This document shows, in pieces, positions 34,230 through 42,144 of a stretch of DNA of 64,000 nt; the stretch's first letter is position 1; each line of letters starts with the position of its first letter. The DNA comes from Bacteroidales bacterium. GTDB taxonomy: Bacteria; Bacteroidota; Bacteroidia; Bacteroidales; UBA932. The notes below the pieces were generated by a model. The model did not search any database and was not told the origin of the DNA. It saw nothing but the letters and a program-made list of their open reading frames with translations. The stretch lies in assembly GCA_017428725.1 (NCBI GenBank), contig JAFRQH010000022.1, forward strand, positions 1-64,000, in the 5' to 3' direction. The translations under genes and the position numbers were made by a program.

Positions 34230-35432
34230 TTCCTCCGTCGCCTGGCTTCGGGGTGCAGCCAGCAAGGAGATCAAGATGCCTACCCCGGCGACGCCGAGCG
34301 TCGTCCAGAGCAGGTCGCTGGCCTGCAGGAGGACGGGATATGCCTCCAGGGCGAAGCCACCGGGCATCTTGACCAGGCCGAAATGCTGCTGAAGCAGCGC
34401 CAGGCCCACGCCGAGGAGCAACCCGCCCACCAGCCCTACGAGCGAGACCAGCCAGCCTTCCCAGATGAAGATCCGGCGGATGAGCCGGTCGTCCGCGCCC
34501 AGTGCGTGGAGTGTCTGCATGTCCTCGCGCTTGGCGATGGCGAGCATCGACAGCGAGCCGAGGATATTGGTGGCGATGATGATGACCACGAACAGCAGGA
34601 TCAGGTAGATGGCCAGTTTCTCATAGCGCATCATCTTGTAGAGTGCGGGATGCTGCTGGTAGCGGTCCTGTACCCGGTATTCGGGGCCCAGCAGTTCCTG
34701 CAATGCGCGGAGCCGGCGGCGGTCCGCCGGACCGTCCAGGCGGAGTTCGATCCCGCTCACCTCGCCCTGCAGTCCCAGCAGGGTGCGCATCTGGTCGATG
34801 GGCACGAGCAGCAGCTGCTCGTCCTCCGAGGCGCCGATGCTCAGCAGGCAGCCCGGATGCAGCTTGACGCTGCCCAGGGCCGCGGCCGGCCCGGCGAGCG
34901 GGATGCGGGCGCCCCGGCGCGGGAAGTACAGCACCAGCGGTTCCGTGAATCGCGGGTGGATCCCCAGTTTGTAAGCCAGCCCGGCGCCGACGGCGGCTTG
35001 GGGGATGTCTCCGACGTGCAGTGCGAACGTCCCTTCAAGGACGTGCGAGGCGAGCCGCGACTCCTCCTCGTAGACGGCATCCACGCCCTTGGCGCGCGCC
35101 AACTCCTGCCGGCCGTCATAGTGCAGGAAGACCTCCTCCTCCAGCACGCTGGAGACCTGCACGATGTGCGGGTCGTCCAGCAGGGCGTCGAAGGCCGGCC
35201 TTTCCGGGACGAAATACTTGCCGTGCACGGCCGTGACCAGCACGTCCGGGTCCAGGTCGGAGATGTTGTCGCGGATGATGCGGTCGAAGCCGTTGTAGAT
35301 GGACAGGATGAGGATCAGCGCGGCAGTGCCGATGACCATTCCGACGGCGCTGATCGTCGATATCACGTGGATGACCCCCAGCGACTTCTTCGCAACCAGG
35401 TATCTGCGCGCGATATAAAGGTCCGGCTTCAA
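34224..35432 (-). CDS. FtsX/LolC-E-like ABC transporter permease
   Basis: 402 residues. A first membrane helix near 20-45 (STISAVGMVIGTAALILILSIYNGF, starting YIARRYLVAKK), a large extracytoplasmic domain, then three more helices: LAIYLILLFVVIIIATNILGS, LVSLVGLVGGLLLGVGLALL and a last one near the C-terminus. The layout is that of lipoprotein-releasing LolC/E or MacB-type permeases. No ATPase subunit lies next to it. It starts directly after the rbfA stop, so it belongs to the tyrS-rbfA operon. Confidence 0.9.
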   Translation of the reverse strand: MKPDLYIARRYLVAKKSLGVIHVISTISAVGMVIGTAALILILSIYNGFDRIIRDNISDLDPDVLVTAVHGKYFVPERPAFDALLDDPHIVQVSSVLEEEVFLHYDGRQELARAKGVDAVYEEESRLASHVLEGTFALHVGDIPQAAVGAGLAYKLGIHPRFTEPLVLYFPRRGARIPLAGPAAALGSVKLHPGCLLSIGASEDEQLLLVPIDQMRTLLGLQGEVSGIELRLDGPADRRRLRALQELLGPEYRVQDRYQQHPALYKMMRYEKLAIYLILLFVVIIIATNILGSLSMLAIAKREDMQTLHALGADDRLIRRIFIWEGWLVSLVGLVGGLLLGVGLALLQQHFGLVKMPGGFALEAYPVLLQASDLLWTTLGVAGVGILISLLAAPRSQATEEA

Positions 35433-35780
35433 TTATTTCCTGAGGAGTTCCTCGATGTGTTCGGCGTAGTCCAGGGTGGAGTCCAGGTAGAAGTCCAGCT
35501 CGGGTACGATGCGCAGCTGCGAAGCCACCTTGCGGCCGAGCTCGCCGCGCAGGGCACGCTTGTTCTCCTCCAGGACCTGCATCACCTGCGGCGCGCGGTC
35601 GGAGGGGAAGATGCTCACGAAGACCTTCGCGATGCTCAGGTCGGGGCTGATGCGGACTTCGCTGACGGTGACCATGCACCCGCCGAAGACCGCCATCCCC
35701 TTGCTGCGGATGATCTCCGCCAGGTCGCGCTGAAGCTCGCGCGCGACCTTCAACTGTCTGGTAGAAGCGGGCTTATCCAT
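35433..35780 (-). CDS. rbfA: 30S ribosome-binding factor RbfA
   Basis: 115 residues, KH-type fold for 16S rRNA maturation. Motifs: [40 protein letters not shown] and [25 protein letters not shown], all typical. It overlaps the upstream tyrS stop by eight bases and is followed without gap by the permease gene. Confidence 0.95.
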   Translation of the reverse strand: MDKPASTRQLKVARELQRDLAEIIRSKGMAVFGGCMVTVSEVRISPDLSIAKVFVSIFPSDRAPQVMQVLEENKRALRGELGRKVASQLRIVPELDFYLDSTLDYAEHIEELLRK

Positions 35781-37065
35781 TCACGATGATGATGAAATAG
35801 TCTTTCTTGCCTTTCTGGGCCAGGATGTACTTGCCGTCCACGATGTCCTTCTCGGTCAGCTGGTAGTTGATGTCGGTGACCTTGTCTTTGTTGAGGCTGA
35901 AACCGTTCTGCTGGATCATCTTGCGGGCCTCGCCCTTGGAGGGGAAGATCTGCGTGCGGACGGCCAGGGCGTCCAGGATGCCGATGGGCAGCTCGGAGCG
36001 GTCGATCCCGAAAGTCGGCACGCCGTCGAATACCGCCAGGAAGGTCCGCTCGTCCAGGGCGCGCAGGTCCTCGGAAGTGGACTTGCCGAAGAGCATCTGG
36101 GAGGCGCGCACGGCGTTGTCATACTCCTGCTGGCCGTGGACCATGATGGTGACTTCGCGGGCCAGCAGGCGCTGCAGTTCGCGGCGCTCGGGAGCCTCGC
36201 GGTGCGCGGCGATGGCGCCCTCGATGGTCTCGCGGTCCAGCATCGTGAAGATTTTGATGAAGCGTTCGGCGTCCTCGTCGCTGACGTTGAGCCAGAACTG
36301 GTAGAACTGGTAGGGCGAGGTACGCTCCGGGTCCAGCCAGACATTGCCTTTCTCCGTCTTGCCGAACTTGGTGCCGTCGGCCTTCTTGATCAGCGGGCAG
36401 GTGAGGGCGAAGGCTTCGCCGCCGTCCATCCGGCGGATCAGTTCGCTGCCGGTGGTGATGTTGCCCCACTGGTCGGAACCGCCGAGCTGGAGCACGCAGC
36501 CCTTATTCTTCCACAGCCAATAGAAGTCGTAGCCCTGCATCAGCTGGTAGCTGAACTCGGTAAAGGACATCCCCTCGCGGGATTCCGTGGAGAGGCGCTT
36601 CTTGACGGAGTCCTTGGCCATCATATAGTTGACGGTGATGTGCTTGCCGATGTCACGGATGAAATTGATGAAGGAGTAGTCCTTCATCCAGTCGTAGTTG
36701 TTGACGAGTTCGGCCTTGTTGGGGGCGTCGGATTCGAAATCCAGGAAATGGCTGAGCTGCGCGCGGATCCCGGCCACGTTGTGGGCCAGTGTCTGCTCGT
36801 CCAGCAGGTTGCGCTCCTGGGACTTCATCGACGGATCGCCGATCATGCCCGTGGCTCCGCCGATCAGGGCGATCGGCTTGTGGCCGCAGTTCTGGAAATG
36901 CCTGAGGATCATCACGCTGACCAGGTGGCCGATATGCAGGGAGTCCGCCGTGGGGTCGATCCCGACGTACGCGGCCTGCGGGCCTTCCATCAATTTCTCT
37001 TCCGTCCCGGGCATGATATCCTGGATCATGCCACGCCATTTGAGCTCTTCTACAAAATTCTTCAT
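35773..37065 (-). CDS. tyrS: Tyrosyl-tRNA synthetase
   Basis: Class I aminoacyl-tRNA synthetase, 430 residues. The HIGH-like motif is [11 protein letters not shown] near residue 43 and the KMSKS equivalent is KFGKTEKG near 233; a C-terminal S4 domain ([20 protein letters not shown]) contacts the tRNA. A TAAATTTG box at 37088-37095 is the promoter. First gene of tyrS-rbfA-permease, divergent from tpiA. Confidence 0.97.
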   Translation of the reverse strand: MKNFVEELKWRGMIQDIMPGTEEKLMEGPQAAYVGIDPTADSLHIGHLVSVMILRHFQNCGHKPIALIGGATGMIGDPSMKSQERNLLDEQTLAHNVAGIRAQLSHFLDFESDAPNKAELVNNYDWMKDYSFINFIRDIGKHITVNYMMAKDSVKKRLSTESREGMSFTEFSYQLMQGYDFYWLWKNKGCVLQLGGSDQWGNITTGSELIRRMDGGEAFALTCPLIKKADGTKFGKTEKGNVWLDPERTSPYQFYQFWLNVSDEDAERFIKIFTMLDRETIEGAIAAHREAPERRELQRLLAREVTIMVHGQQEYDNAVRASQMLFGKSTSEDLRALDERTFLAVFDGVPTFGIDRSELPIGILDALAVRTQIFPSKGEARKMIQQNGFSLNKDKVTDINYQLTEKDIVDGKYILAQKGKKDYFIIIVNG

Positions 37066-37087
37066 CGATTGCTTTCTAATAAGTCTG

Positions 37088-37115
37088 CAAATTTAGCTAT
37101 TATTTAGTAATTTTG
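37088..37115. promoter_or_regulatory. Divergent -7 boxes for tyrS (-) and tpiA (+)
   Basis: TAAATTTG on the minus strand at 37088-37095 and TAATTTTG on the plus strand at 37108-37115, 12 bases apart. For tpiA a TCTG lies 20 bases upstream of the -7 box. Confidence 0.75.
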
Positions 37116-37132
37116 CGATTCGAAATCAATCT

Positions 37133-37897
37133 ATGCAAAATATGAGAAAGAAAATCGTTGCAGGCAACTGGAAGATGAATACGACCAGACCTGATGGCAA
37201 AGAACTTGCGAAGGCCGTGGCCGCCCGTGCCGCGGAAGTCCCCGAAGGCGTCGGCCTGATCATCGCCCCGCCCTTCACCCACCTGTGCTGCTGCGGCAAG
37301 CAGCTCGAAGGCACCAAGGTGGAGCTCTCCGCCCAGAACTGCGCGGACCACGCCAAGGGCGCCTACACCGGCGAGATTTCCGTCGACATGCTCAAGGCTG
37401 TAGGCTGCCAGTGGACCATCCTCGGTCACTCCGAGCGCCGTCAGTATTACGGCGAGACCGACGAGAAGCTGGTCGAGAAGGTCAAGCTCGCCCTCGGCGC
37501 CGGACTCGGCGTCATCCTCTGCGTCGGCGAGAACCTTGACGAGCGCGAGGCCGGCAAGCATTTCGATGTCTGCGCCACCCAGATCAAGAATGTCCTCTAC
37601 AACTTCACGGCCGAGGACATGCAGAAGATCGTCATCGCCTACGAGCCCGTCTGGGCCATCGGCACCGGCAAGACCGCCACGGCCGAACAGGCTGAGGAGA
37701 TCCACGCCTTCATCCGCAAAGTGCTCGCCGACAAGTTCGGTGCGGCCGTTGCCGAGGAGGTCACGATCCTGTACGGCGGCTCCTGCAAGCCGTCCAACGC
37801 GAAGGAGCTCTTCGCCCAGAAGGATATCGACGGTGGTCTGATCGGCGGCGCCGCCCTCAAGGCCGACGACTTCATCCAGATCGCCCTGTCATTCTAA
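37133..37897 (+). CDS. tpiA: Triosephosphate isomerase
   Basis: Glycolytic enzyme, 254 residues. Catalytic residues are visible: Lys in GNWKMNTT, His in LGHSERRQYYG, and Glu in AYEPVWAIGTGKTA near residue 172; ILYGGSCKPSNAKEL is the phosphate loop. The ATG at 37133 is the first after the promoter; the second at 37142 gives MRKKIVAGNWKM, which matches relatives better. The 3' end overlaps the convergent lipoprotein gene by nine bases. Confidence 0.97.
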   Translation: MQNMRKKIVAGNWKMNTTRPDGKELAKAVAARAAEVPEGVGLIIAPPFTHLCCCGKQLEGTKVELSAQNCADHAKGAYTGEISVDMLKAVGCQWTILGHSERRQYYGETDEKLVEKVKLALGAGLGVILCVGENLDEREAGKHFDVCATQIKNVLYNFTAEDMQKIVIAYEPVWAIGTGKTATAEQAEEIHAFIRKVLADKFGAAVAEEVTILYGGSCKPSNAKELFAQKDIDGGLIGGAALKADDFIQIALSF

Positions 37898-38305
37898 GAC
37901 TCTCATACACAGGCCGATCCGGCCTGTGTTGCTCCATAGCCAGAACTGATCACCCTCGATGCGCAGCACCTCGAGGGTGAGTTTTTTCCGTGTCAGCACG
38001 TCCCGCTCGGTGGTCCAGGTCAGGTCCGCCGTCACCGTCTGTCCCTGGAAGGAGGGCAGCTCGATGAAGGTCGCCACGACGAAGTGGGACATATTGTCGG
38101 TGTGGACCCGGAACTCCCGCAGGTCCCGGCTGAAAGCGAGCTGGCACGTGGCGGGGTCGTATACGAAGGGGATGTCGCGTCCCACCATCAGGCGGACGCC
38201 TTCGTTCTCCGTGAAGGCGTTGCGCGTGCGTTGGTCCGAACAAGCGGCCAGCAGCATGGCGCAAAGGAGCAGCAGACAGGGGCGGAACGGGTGCGGGGAC
38301 ATCAT
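37889..38305 (-). CDS. Small predicted lipoprotein
   Basis: 138 residues with a lipobox (LLLLCAMLLAAC, Cys about 22). The remainder is a short beta-rich domain (TDNMSHFVVATFIELPSFQG) with no family I recognise. Its ATGATG start overlaps the stop of the upstream M6 protease gene, so the two are coupled and the lipoprotein may assist the protease. A 10-bp perfect hairpin (37907-37929, ACACAGGCCG/CGGCCTGTGT) lies inside its 3' coding end, just past the tpiA stop. Confidence 0.8.
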   Translation of the reverse strand: MMSPHPFRPCLLLLCAMLLAACSDQRTRNAFTENEGVRLMVGRDIPFVYDPATCQLAFSRDLREFRVHTDNMSHFVVATFIELPSFQGQTVTADLTWTTERDVLTRKKLTLEVLRIEGDQFWLWSNTGRIGLCMRVLE

Positions 38306-39930
38306 TGGACGGTGATTTCTTTGTAGATGGTCTCGGTGGTGCCGTCCGTGTGGAGGATCTGTGCGGCGAGAAGCCCGGACCGGCGCAAAGTGTAATTGCC
38401 GTCGGCCTCCGGCTTGATCGTCCGGCCGTCCATCGACCAGCGGACCTCTTCGACCGCGGTGGCGTTGAAGACGCGCAGCGGGAGCTTGCTCCCCACGGGG
38501 AAACTGCCGTCAAGGTTGCGCTGCGTGTTGCTGAGATAGATATAGGGGAAGGTGCCCTCGCGGTATGCCTTGGTCACGAAAGAGTCGCTCAGCGAGTAGC
38601 GCCTGCCGTCGTCCAGGAGGACCTGTACGGACACGTTGTAGCCCGTGCGGGGCTGCAGGAATTCCAGGGTGTGGCTGGTGGCCTCCGGACCCAGGTCGCG
38701 CAGGGTCGTCTCCTTGCCGTCCGTCCAGCTGACCCGGAAGCCCCGGATGCCGGCGAGCTCTTTGGAGACTTCCCAGCGCACCACGGCGGCATCCTGATAG
38801 ATGGAGAAGTCCGTCAGGACCAGGGGGCGGATGACATCGAACGAGACGCTCCCGTTAACGCCGAGGCGAATATCGGTCAGCGCCAGTCCCTGCGCCCGGC
38901 CGTCCCAGGCACGCATCGGCGTGGGGGAGTCAGAGCCGAACCAGTCGTATCCGTCCCGGGGGTACGGGAAGGCGGTGAGATCCCGGGCCTGCGGGTCGGC
39001 GGGGAGCAGCCGCACGCAAGGGTGCTCCGGGTTGTCATTGATCTCGCCCAACTCCCAGCGCTCCTTGGCGCTCACTTCCCGGCCCTGGCGGACGGACTGG
39101 CCGGCGGGATTGTCGGAACGGTCGATGTGGTAGACGTAGAGGCCGCCCCTGCCGCAGGCGAACAGGAAATACTCTCCCTCCCGGCCCGTCGTGGCCTTGA
39201 GGTAGCGCTGCCCCTCGCTGAGCGGGGCCAGTTCGTAATGCCCGACGGCGAGAGCCTCGACGTTGCCGAGTCCGAGCTGTTCGAGTTCGGGCGCACCGAA
39301 ATCGGGCAGGCCATGCCGGCAGCCCTCGTCCATGATCGAGGTGTCCCACAGGCCGGGAGTTCGTCCGCCGCTGTCCTCGCCGTCCGTGTCATAGAAGTCG
39401 GGCAGGCCCAGCACGTGTCCGAATTCGTGGCAGAAAATGCCGGTCCGTCCCTCGGAGCACACGGCGAAGCGGTCGATCCGCTTGCCCCGTATGCTGATGG
39501 TGCCTCCGGCGGAGGAGAGCCAACCCTGCTGCGGCCAGATGGCGGATTCGCCGCCGCCGTCGTCCTCTCCGACTCCGGCGGCCAGCAGGAAGACGTTGTC
39601 CACGGTCCCGTCGGAGTCGTTGTCGAACTGGGCGAAGTTGATCTCGTTCTGCTGCTGCGTGCAGGCTTCGCGGACGGCCTCCCCCAGGTTGACATCCTTG
39701 CGCTCGGAATAATTGGCGCCGTAGTAGGCCGTCTCGTGGGCGAGGGTGGTGACGGGCGCCAGGGAGAACTCGAAGGTGGTCTTCCCGGCGAACTGCCGGT
39801 TGAAATACTGCTCCGCCTGCCTGACGGTGGCCTCCAGCTGGGCGGGCGTGGACGTGAAAGCCTGGTCCTGGAACTCCACGGGCAGGACGATCATCCGGAA
39901 CACGGACAGCAAGAGGGTCAGGCAGGCCAT
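38302..39930 (-). CDS. M6-family metalloprotease with Fn3-like C-terminus
   Basis: 542 residues. Zinc motif FCHEFGHVLGLPDFYDTD near residue 167, a Met-turn-like LWDTSIMDEG after it, and a Gly-rich calcium-site-like stretch before it (DNDSDGTVDN). From about 370 there are Fn3-like and other beta domains ending EITVQ. The N-terminus is a short hydrophobic stretch (MACLTLLLSVFRMIVLPVEFQD), so there is little or no propeptide, unlike most M6 enzymes. The promoter box ends 3 bases before the ATG, implying a leaderless mRNA and supporting this start. Confidence 0.85.
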   Translation of the reverse strand: MACLTLLLSVFRMIVLPVEFQDQAFTSTPAQLEATVRQAEQYFNRQFAGKTTFEFSLAPVTTLAHETAYYGANYSERKDVNLGEAVREACTQQQNEINFAQFDNDSDGTVDNVFLLAAGVGEDDGGGESAIWPQQGWLSSAGGTISIRGKRIDRFAVCSEGRTGIFCHEFGHVLGLPDFYDTDGEDSGGRTPGLWDTSIMDEGCRHGLPDFGAPELEQLGLGNVEALAVGHYELAPLSEGQRYLKATTGREGEYFLFACGRGGLYVYHIDRSDNPAGQSVRQGREVSAKERWELGEINDNPEHPCVRLLPADPQARDLTAFPYPRDGYDWFGSDSPTPMRAWDGRAQGLALTDIRLGVNGSVSFDVIRPLVLTDFSIYQDAAVVRWEVSKELAGIRGFRVSWTDGKETTLRDLGPEATSHTLEFLQPRTGYNVSVQVLLDDGRRYSLSDSFVTKAYREGTFPYIYLSNTQRNLDGSFPVGSKLPLRVFNATAVEEVRWSMDGRTIKPEADGNYTLRRSGLLAAQILHTDGTTETIYKEITVQ

Positions 39931-39932
39931 AA

Positions 39933-39962
39933 CAAAGATAAAGGTACGGAGTTTTTGGCAAA
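39933..39962 (-). promoter_or_regulatory. Promoter of the M6 protease-lipoprotein operon
   Basis: TTTG at 39959-39962, 18 bases, TATCTTTG at 39933-39940; the ATG at 39930 follows after two bases. Confidence 0.7.
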
Positions 39963-40025
39963 AAGCAAATTCGCCGCCTCTTCCCCGCCGGCGACGGGCG
40001 GAGGGAAGTGTTTGTATGATGGCTA

Positions 40026-40056
40026 CTTGTAGTTTAGGAAAAAAAGCGTATCTTTG
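40026..40056 (+). promoter_or_regulatory. Promoter of rplY-pth
   Basis: CTTG at 40026-40029, 19 bases, TATCTTTG at 40049-40056. An imperfect palindrome at 39980-40008 lies between this and the divergent protease promoter. Confidence 0.75.
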
Positions 40057-40059
40057 CGC

Positions 40060-40142
40060 CGCATTTCAGAAAACCGTCAGGTTTTGGTGCAATGGGTCCC
40101 GGACCCGATCCGGGATGAGTAACACATTTTAACAACAGAACA
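40060..40142 (+). other. 5' leader of rplY with two hairpins
   Basis: AAAACC-GTCA-GGTTTT at 40070-40085 and TCCCGGA-cccga-TCCGGGA at 40097-40115, both perfect, in an untranslated leader of about 83 bases. A regulatory role such as bL25 feedback is a guess. Confidence 0.5.
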
Positions 40143-40718
40143 ATGCAGCATTTTGAACTGAAAGGCCAGACCCGCAAGGTCGGCAACAAAGCGGTCATCA
40201 AGGCTTTCCGTCGCGAGGGTCTCGTACCGTGCAACCTCTATGGCCTCGGCATGGAGAACGTCCTCTTCACCGTCAACGCCAAGGAACTCAAGGCTCTTAC
40301 CGACACGCCGAAGTCCTTCATCGTGGACCTCGTCCTCGACGGTGGCAAGGCCCGTACGGCCATCCTCCACGAGCTTCAGTGGCACCCTGTCACCGACGCT
40401 TGCCTCCACGTCGACTTCCTCGCCGTCAATGAGACCAAGCCCATCGCCATCAGCGTTCCGCTCGTGATCAGCGGCCACGCCAAGGGTGTGCAGCAGGGTG
40501 GTAAGTTCTATCAGAACGCCCGCGCCATCCGCGTCTGCGCCCTGATGAAGGACCTCCCCGACGAGGTGACCGTGGATATCTCCGGTCTCGGCCTCGACAA
40601 GCGTATCAAGGCTTCTGACATCCAGCTGGACAACGCCACGGTCGTCTCCGACAAGGATATGATCATCTGCGGCGTCAAGACCACGCGCAATGTTACTGCG
40701 GCTGCTGCGGAGGAGTAA
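40143..40718 (+). CDS. rplY: Large ribosomal subunit protein bL25 (CTC form)
   Basis: 5S-rRNA-binding 50S protein, 191 residues, the long two-domain version: an N-terminal L25 domain (FELKGQTRKVGNKAVIKAFRREGLVPCNLYG) in shorter conserved pieces and a C-terminal beta domain (VPLVISGHAKGVQQGGKFYQ, LPDEVTVDISGLGL). It ends in a small Ala/Glu tail. It overlaps or closely precedes pth, a common pairing. Confidence 0.96.
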   Translation: MQHFELKGQTRKVGNKAVIKAFRREGLVPCNLYGLGMENVLFTVNAKELKALTDTPKSFIVDLVLDGGKARTAILHELQWHPVTDACLHVDFLAVNETKPIAISVPLVISGHAKGVQQGGKFYQNARAIRVCALMKDLPDEVTVDISGLGLDKRIKASDIQLDNATVVSDKDMIICGVKTTRNVTAAAAEE

Positions 40719-41313
40719 ACCGACTCCCGCTGTGGCTGACAAGTGTTATCTGGTGGTCGGACTCGGCAACATCGGTGCCGAGTACGCTGCAAGCAGACAC
40801 AACATCGGCTTTATGATATTGGATGCCTGGGCTCAGGCATCCAATGTCGTTTTCGAGCCCGGCCGCTACGGTGACCAGGCCATCATCCGGGAGAAGGGCC
40901 GGGAATTCCACCTGCTCAAGCCTTCGACCTACATGAACCTCAGCGGCAATGCCGTCCGCTACTGGCTGCAGAAACTGGACATCCCCAGGGAGCAGATGCT
41001 GGTCATCTGTGACGACATCAATCTGCCTTTCGGCACCATCCGCCTGCGTCGCAACGGCAGCAACGGCGGCCACAACGGGCTGGGCAACATCGAGGAGGTC
41101 CTGGAATCCCGTGAATGGGCCCGGCTGCGGGTCGGGGTCGGACACGATTTCGCCCAGGGGCAGCAGATCGATTTCGTGCTGGGCAGTTTCTCGGAGGAGC
41201 AGCGGGCCGCAATTCCCGAAATTGCAAAAAAAATCATCGGAGGTATCCGGACATGGTGTTTCGTCGGTATGGATAAAGCGATGACGCAACTGAATACGAA
41301 GCAAAAAGACTAA
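40690..41313 (+). CDS. pth: Peptidyl-tRNA hydrolase
   Basis: Recycles peptidyl-tRNAs released from ribosomes. Motifs: LVVGLGNIGAEYAASRHNIGFM with the catalytic His, LLKPSTYMNLSGNAV, ICDDINLPFGTIRLRRNGSNGGHNGL. From the ATG at 40690 it has 207 residues and overlaps rplY by 29 bases; a GTG at 40732 (13 bases after the rplY stop, 193 residues, starting ADKCYLVVG) matches the usual family length better and may be the real start. Confidence 0.94.
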   Translation: MLLRLLRRSKPTPAVADKCYLVVGLGNIGAEYAASRHNIGFMILDAWAQASNVVFEPGRYGDQAIIREKGREFHLLKPSTYMNLSGNAVRYWLQKLDIPREQMLVICDDINLPFGTIRLRRNGSNGGHNGLGNIEEVLESREWARLRVGVGHDFAQGQQIDFVLGSFSEEQRAAIPEIAKKIIGGIRTWCFVGMDKAMTQLNTKQKD

Positions 41314-41317
41314 AAAA

Positions 41318-41348
41318 TTTGGTTTTTATTCTTTTCTTTTTTATCTTG
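41318..41348 (+). promoter_or_regulatory. Promoter of the histone-like gene
   Basis: TTTG at 41318-41321, 20 bases, TATCTTG at 41342-41348. Leader about 45 bases. Confidence 0.7.
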
Positions 41349-41395
41349 CCGAAAATTAAGCAGTTATCTTAATTAACATTTAATAATACAACACC

Positions 41396-41569
41396 ATGAA
41401 AGATCTTGTTAAGAAAATCGAGGCGACGATGGATGCCTTCAAAGTCAATGCTGAGGCTCAGGTAGTTAAGGGCAACAAAGCCGCTGGCGCCCGCGCCCGC
41501 AAGGCCGCTCTCGAGCTGATGAAGGATCTCAAGGAATTCCGCAGGGTTTCCGTCGAGGCCGCCAAGTAA
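41396..41569 (+). CDS. Histone H1-like (Hc1-type) small DNA-binding protein
   Basis: 57 residues: MKDLVKKIEATMDAFKVNAE, then GNKAAGARARKAALELMKDL and a short tail. This is the compact Bacteroidota Hc1-like protein with the conserved GNKAAGxRARKxxLEL core, thought to bind DNA non-specifically. Own promoter; the stop is followed by two T-runs (41570-41587), which together with a weak AAACCT/AGGTTT hairpin at 41600-41632 may end transcription. Confidence 0.9.
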   Translation: MKDLVKKIEATMDAFKVNAEAQVVKGNKAAGARARKAALELMKDLKEFRRVSVEAAK

Positions 41570-41668
41570 TTTTTTTTATTTTTTTTGCAACGTTCACGAA
41601 ACCTCCTGCATCTATGTTGTAGGTTTAGGTTTTAGTACACGTCTAAGAGTCGGTGAGCCGCGAGGTTG

Positions 41669-41708
41669 AGCCGGCTCTTTGCTTTTGTAAAAAAGCAAAG
41701 AGCCGGCT
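41669..41708. repeat. Perfect 18-bp hairpin
   Basis: AGCCGGCTCTTTGCTTTT at 41669-41686 pairs perfectly with 41691-41708 around GTAA. Its right arm runs into the first copy of the 54-base direct repeat. Confidence 0.9.
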
Positions 41709-41833
41709 TCGCCTATTCATCGAGGGGCGTTCCCCTCGAGCTCCCCCGGTCGCTTCGCTCCGAACTACCATCATCCAACAGCAAAGAGCCGGCTTCGCCT
41801 ATTCATCGAGGGGCGTTCCCCTCGAGCTCCCCC
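41694..41833. repeat. 54-base direct repeat, two copies
   Basis: Identical copies at 41694-41747 and 41780-41833, beginning AGCAAAGAGCCGGC and ending CTCCCCC, 32 bases apart. Each contains the hairpin TCGAGGGG-cgtt-CCCCTCGA. The first is followed by GGTCGCTTCGCTCCGAA. Confidence 0.9.
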
Positions 41834-42130
41834 CGGAATGCTGCTCGCAGGCAGGGAGGGTGGATTCGGAGCGAAGCGACGGGGGGAGTCTGAGGGGACC
41901 ACCCCTCAGACATAGTTTAACGCCAGGGCAGATGTCCGCGACATCTGCCCTACCCGGGCAAAATGCTCCTCAAAGGACCCTGCCTGTCTCGCTGTAGCAT
42001 TCCGGTCGGGCGAAGGTAGATTCGGAGCAGAGCGACGGGGGGAGTCTGAGGGGAACACCCCTCAGACATAGTGAAACGACGGGTGCAGATGTTCTCGACA
42101 TCTGCACCCAGCCTGCGAGCAGCATTCCGG
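41833..42130. repeat. MITE-like unit with 20-base terminal inverted repeats
   Basis: CCGGAATGCTGCTCGCAGGC at 41833-41852 is the exact reverse complement of 42111-42130. Between them are two related 54-base blocks (41863-41916, 42019-42072; start GATTCGGAGC, contain GTCTGAGGGG/CCCCTCAGAC) and two palindromes with different but perfectly paired sequences. No open frame resembles a transposase. Confidence 0.8.
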
Positions 42131-42144
42131 AGAATGAAAAGTGG

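Larger units (their letters stand above)
41640..42144. other. Gene-free block of palindromic and direct repeats
   Basis: About 500 bases without a credible gene between the histone-like gene and rfbD. Open frames here translate only the repeats and are low-complexity. The block consists of a strong hairpin (41669-41708), a 54-base direct repeat (41694-41747 and 41780-41833), and two further 54-base copies in opposite orientation (41863-41916 and 42019-42072), each followed by a perfect palindrome (41925-41951; 42081-42109). A 20-base inverted repeat flanks the right part. Confidence 0.85.

Noticed and set aside
41653-41997. Open frame of about 114 residues in the repeat block
   Set aside because: It runs through the hairpins and repeats, is low in complexity and resembles no protein; the same holds for overlapping frames there.
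41694-42072. CRISPR array
   Set aside because: Only two copies per repeat type, internal palindromes longer than CRISPR repeats, mixed orientations, no series of equal spacers and no cas genes.
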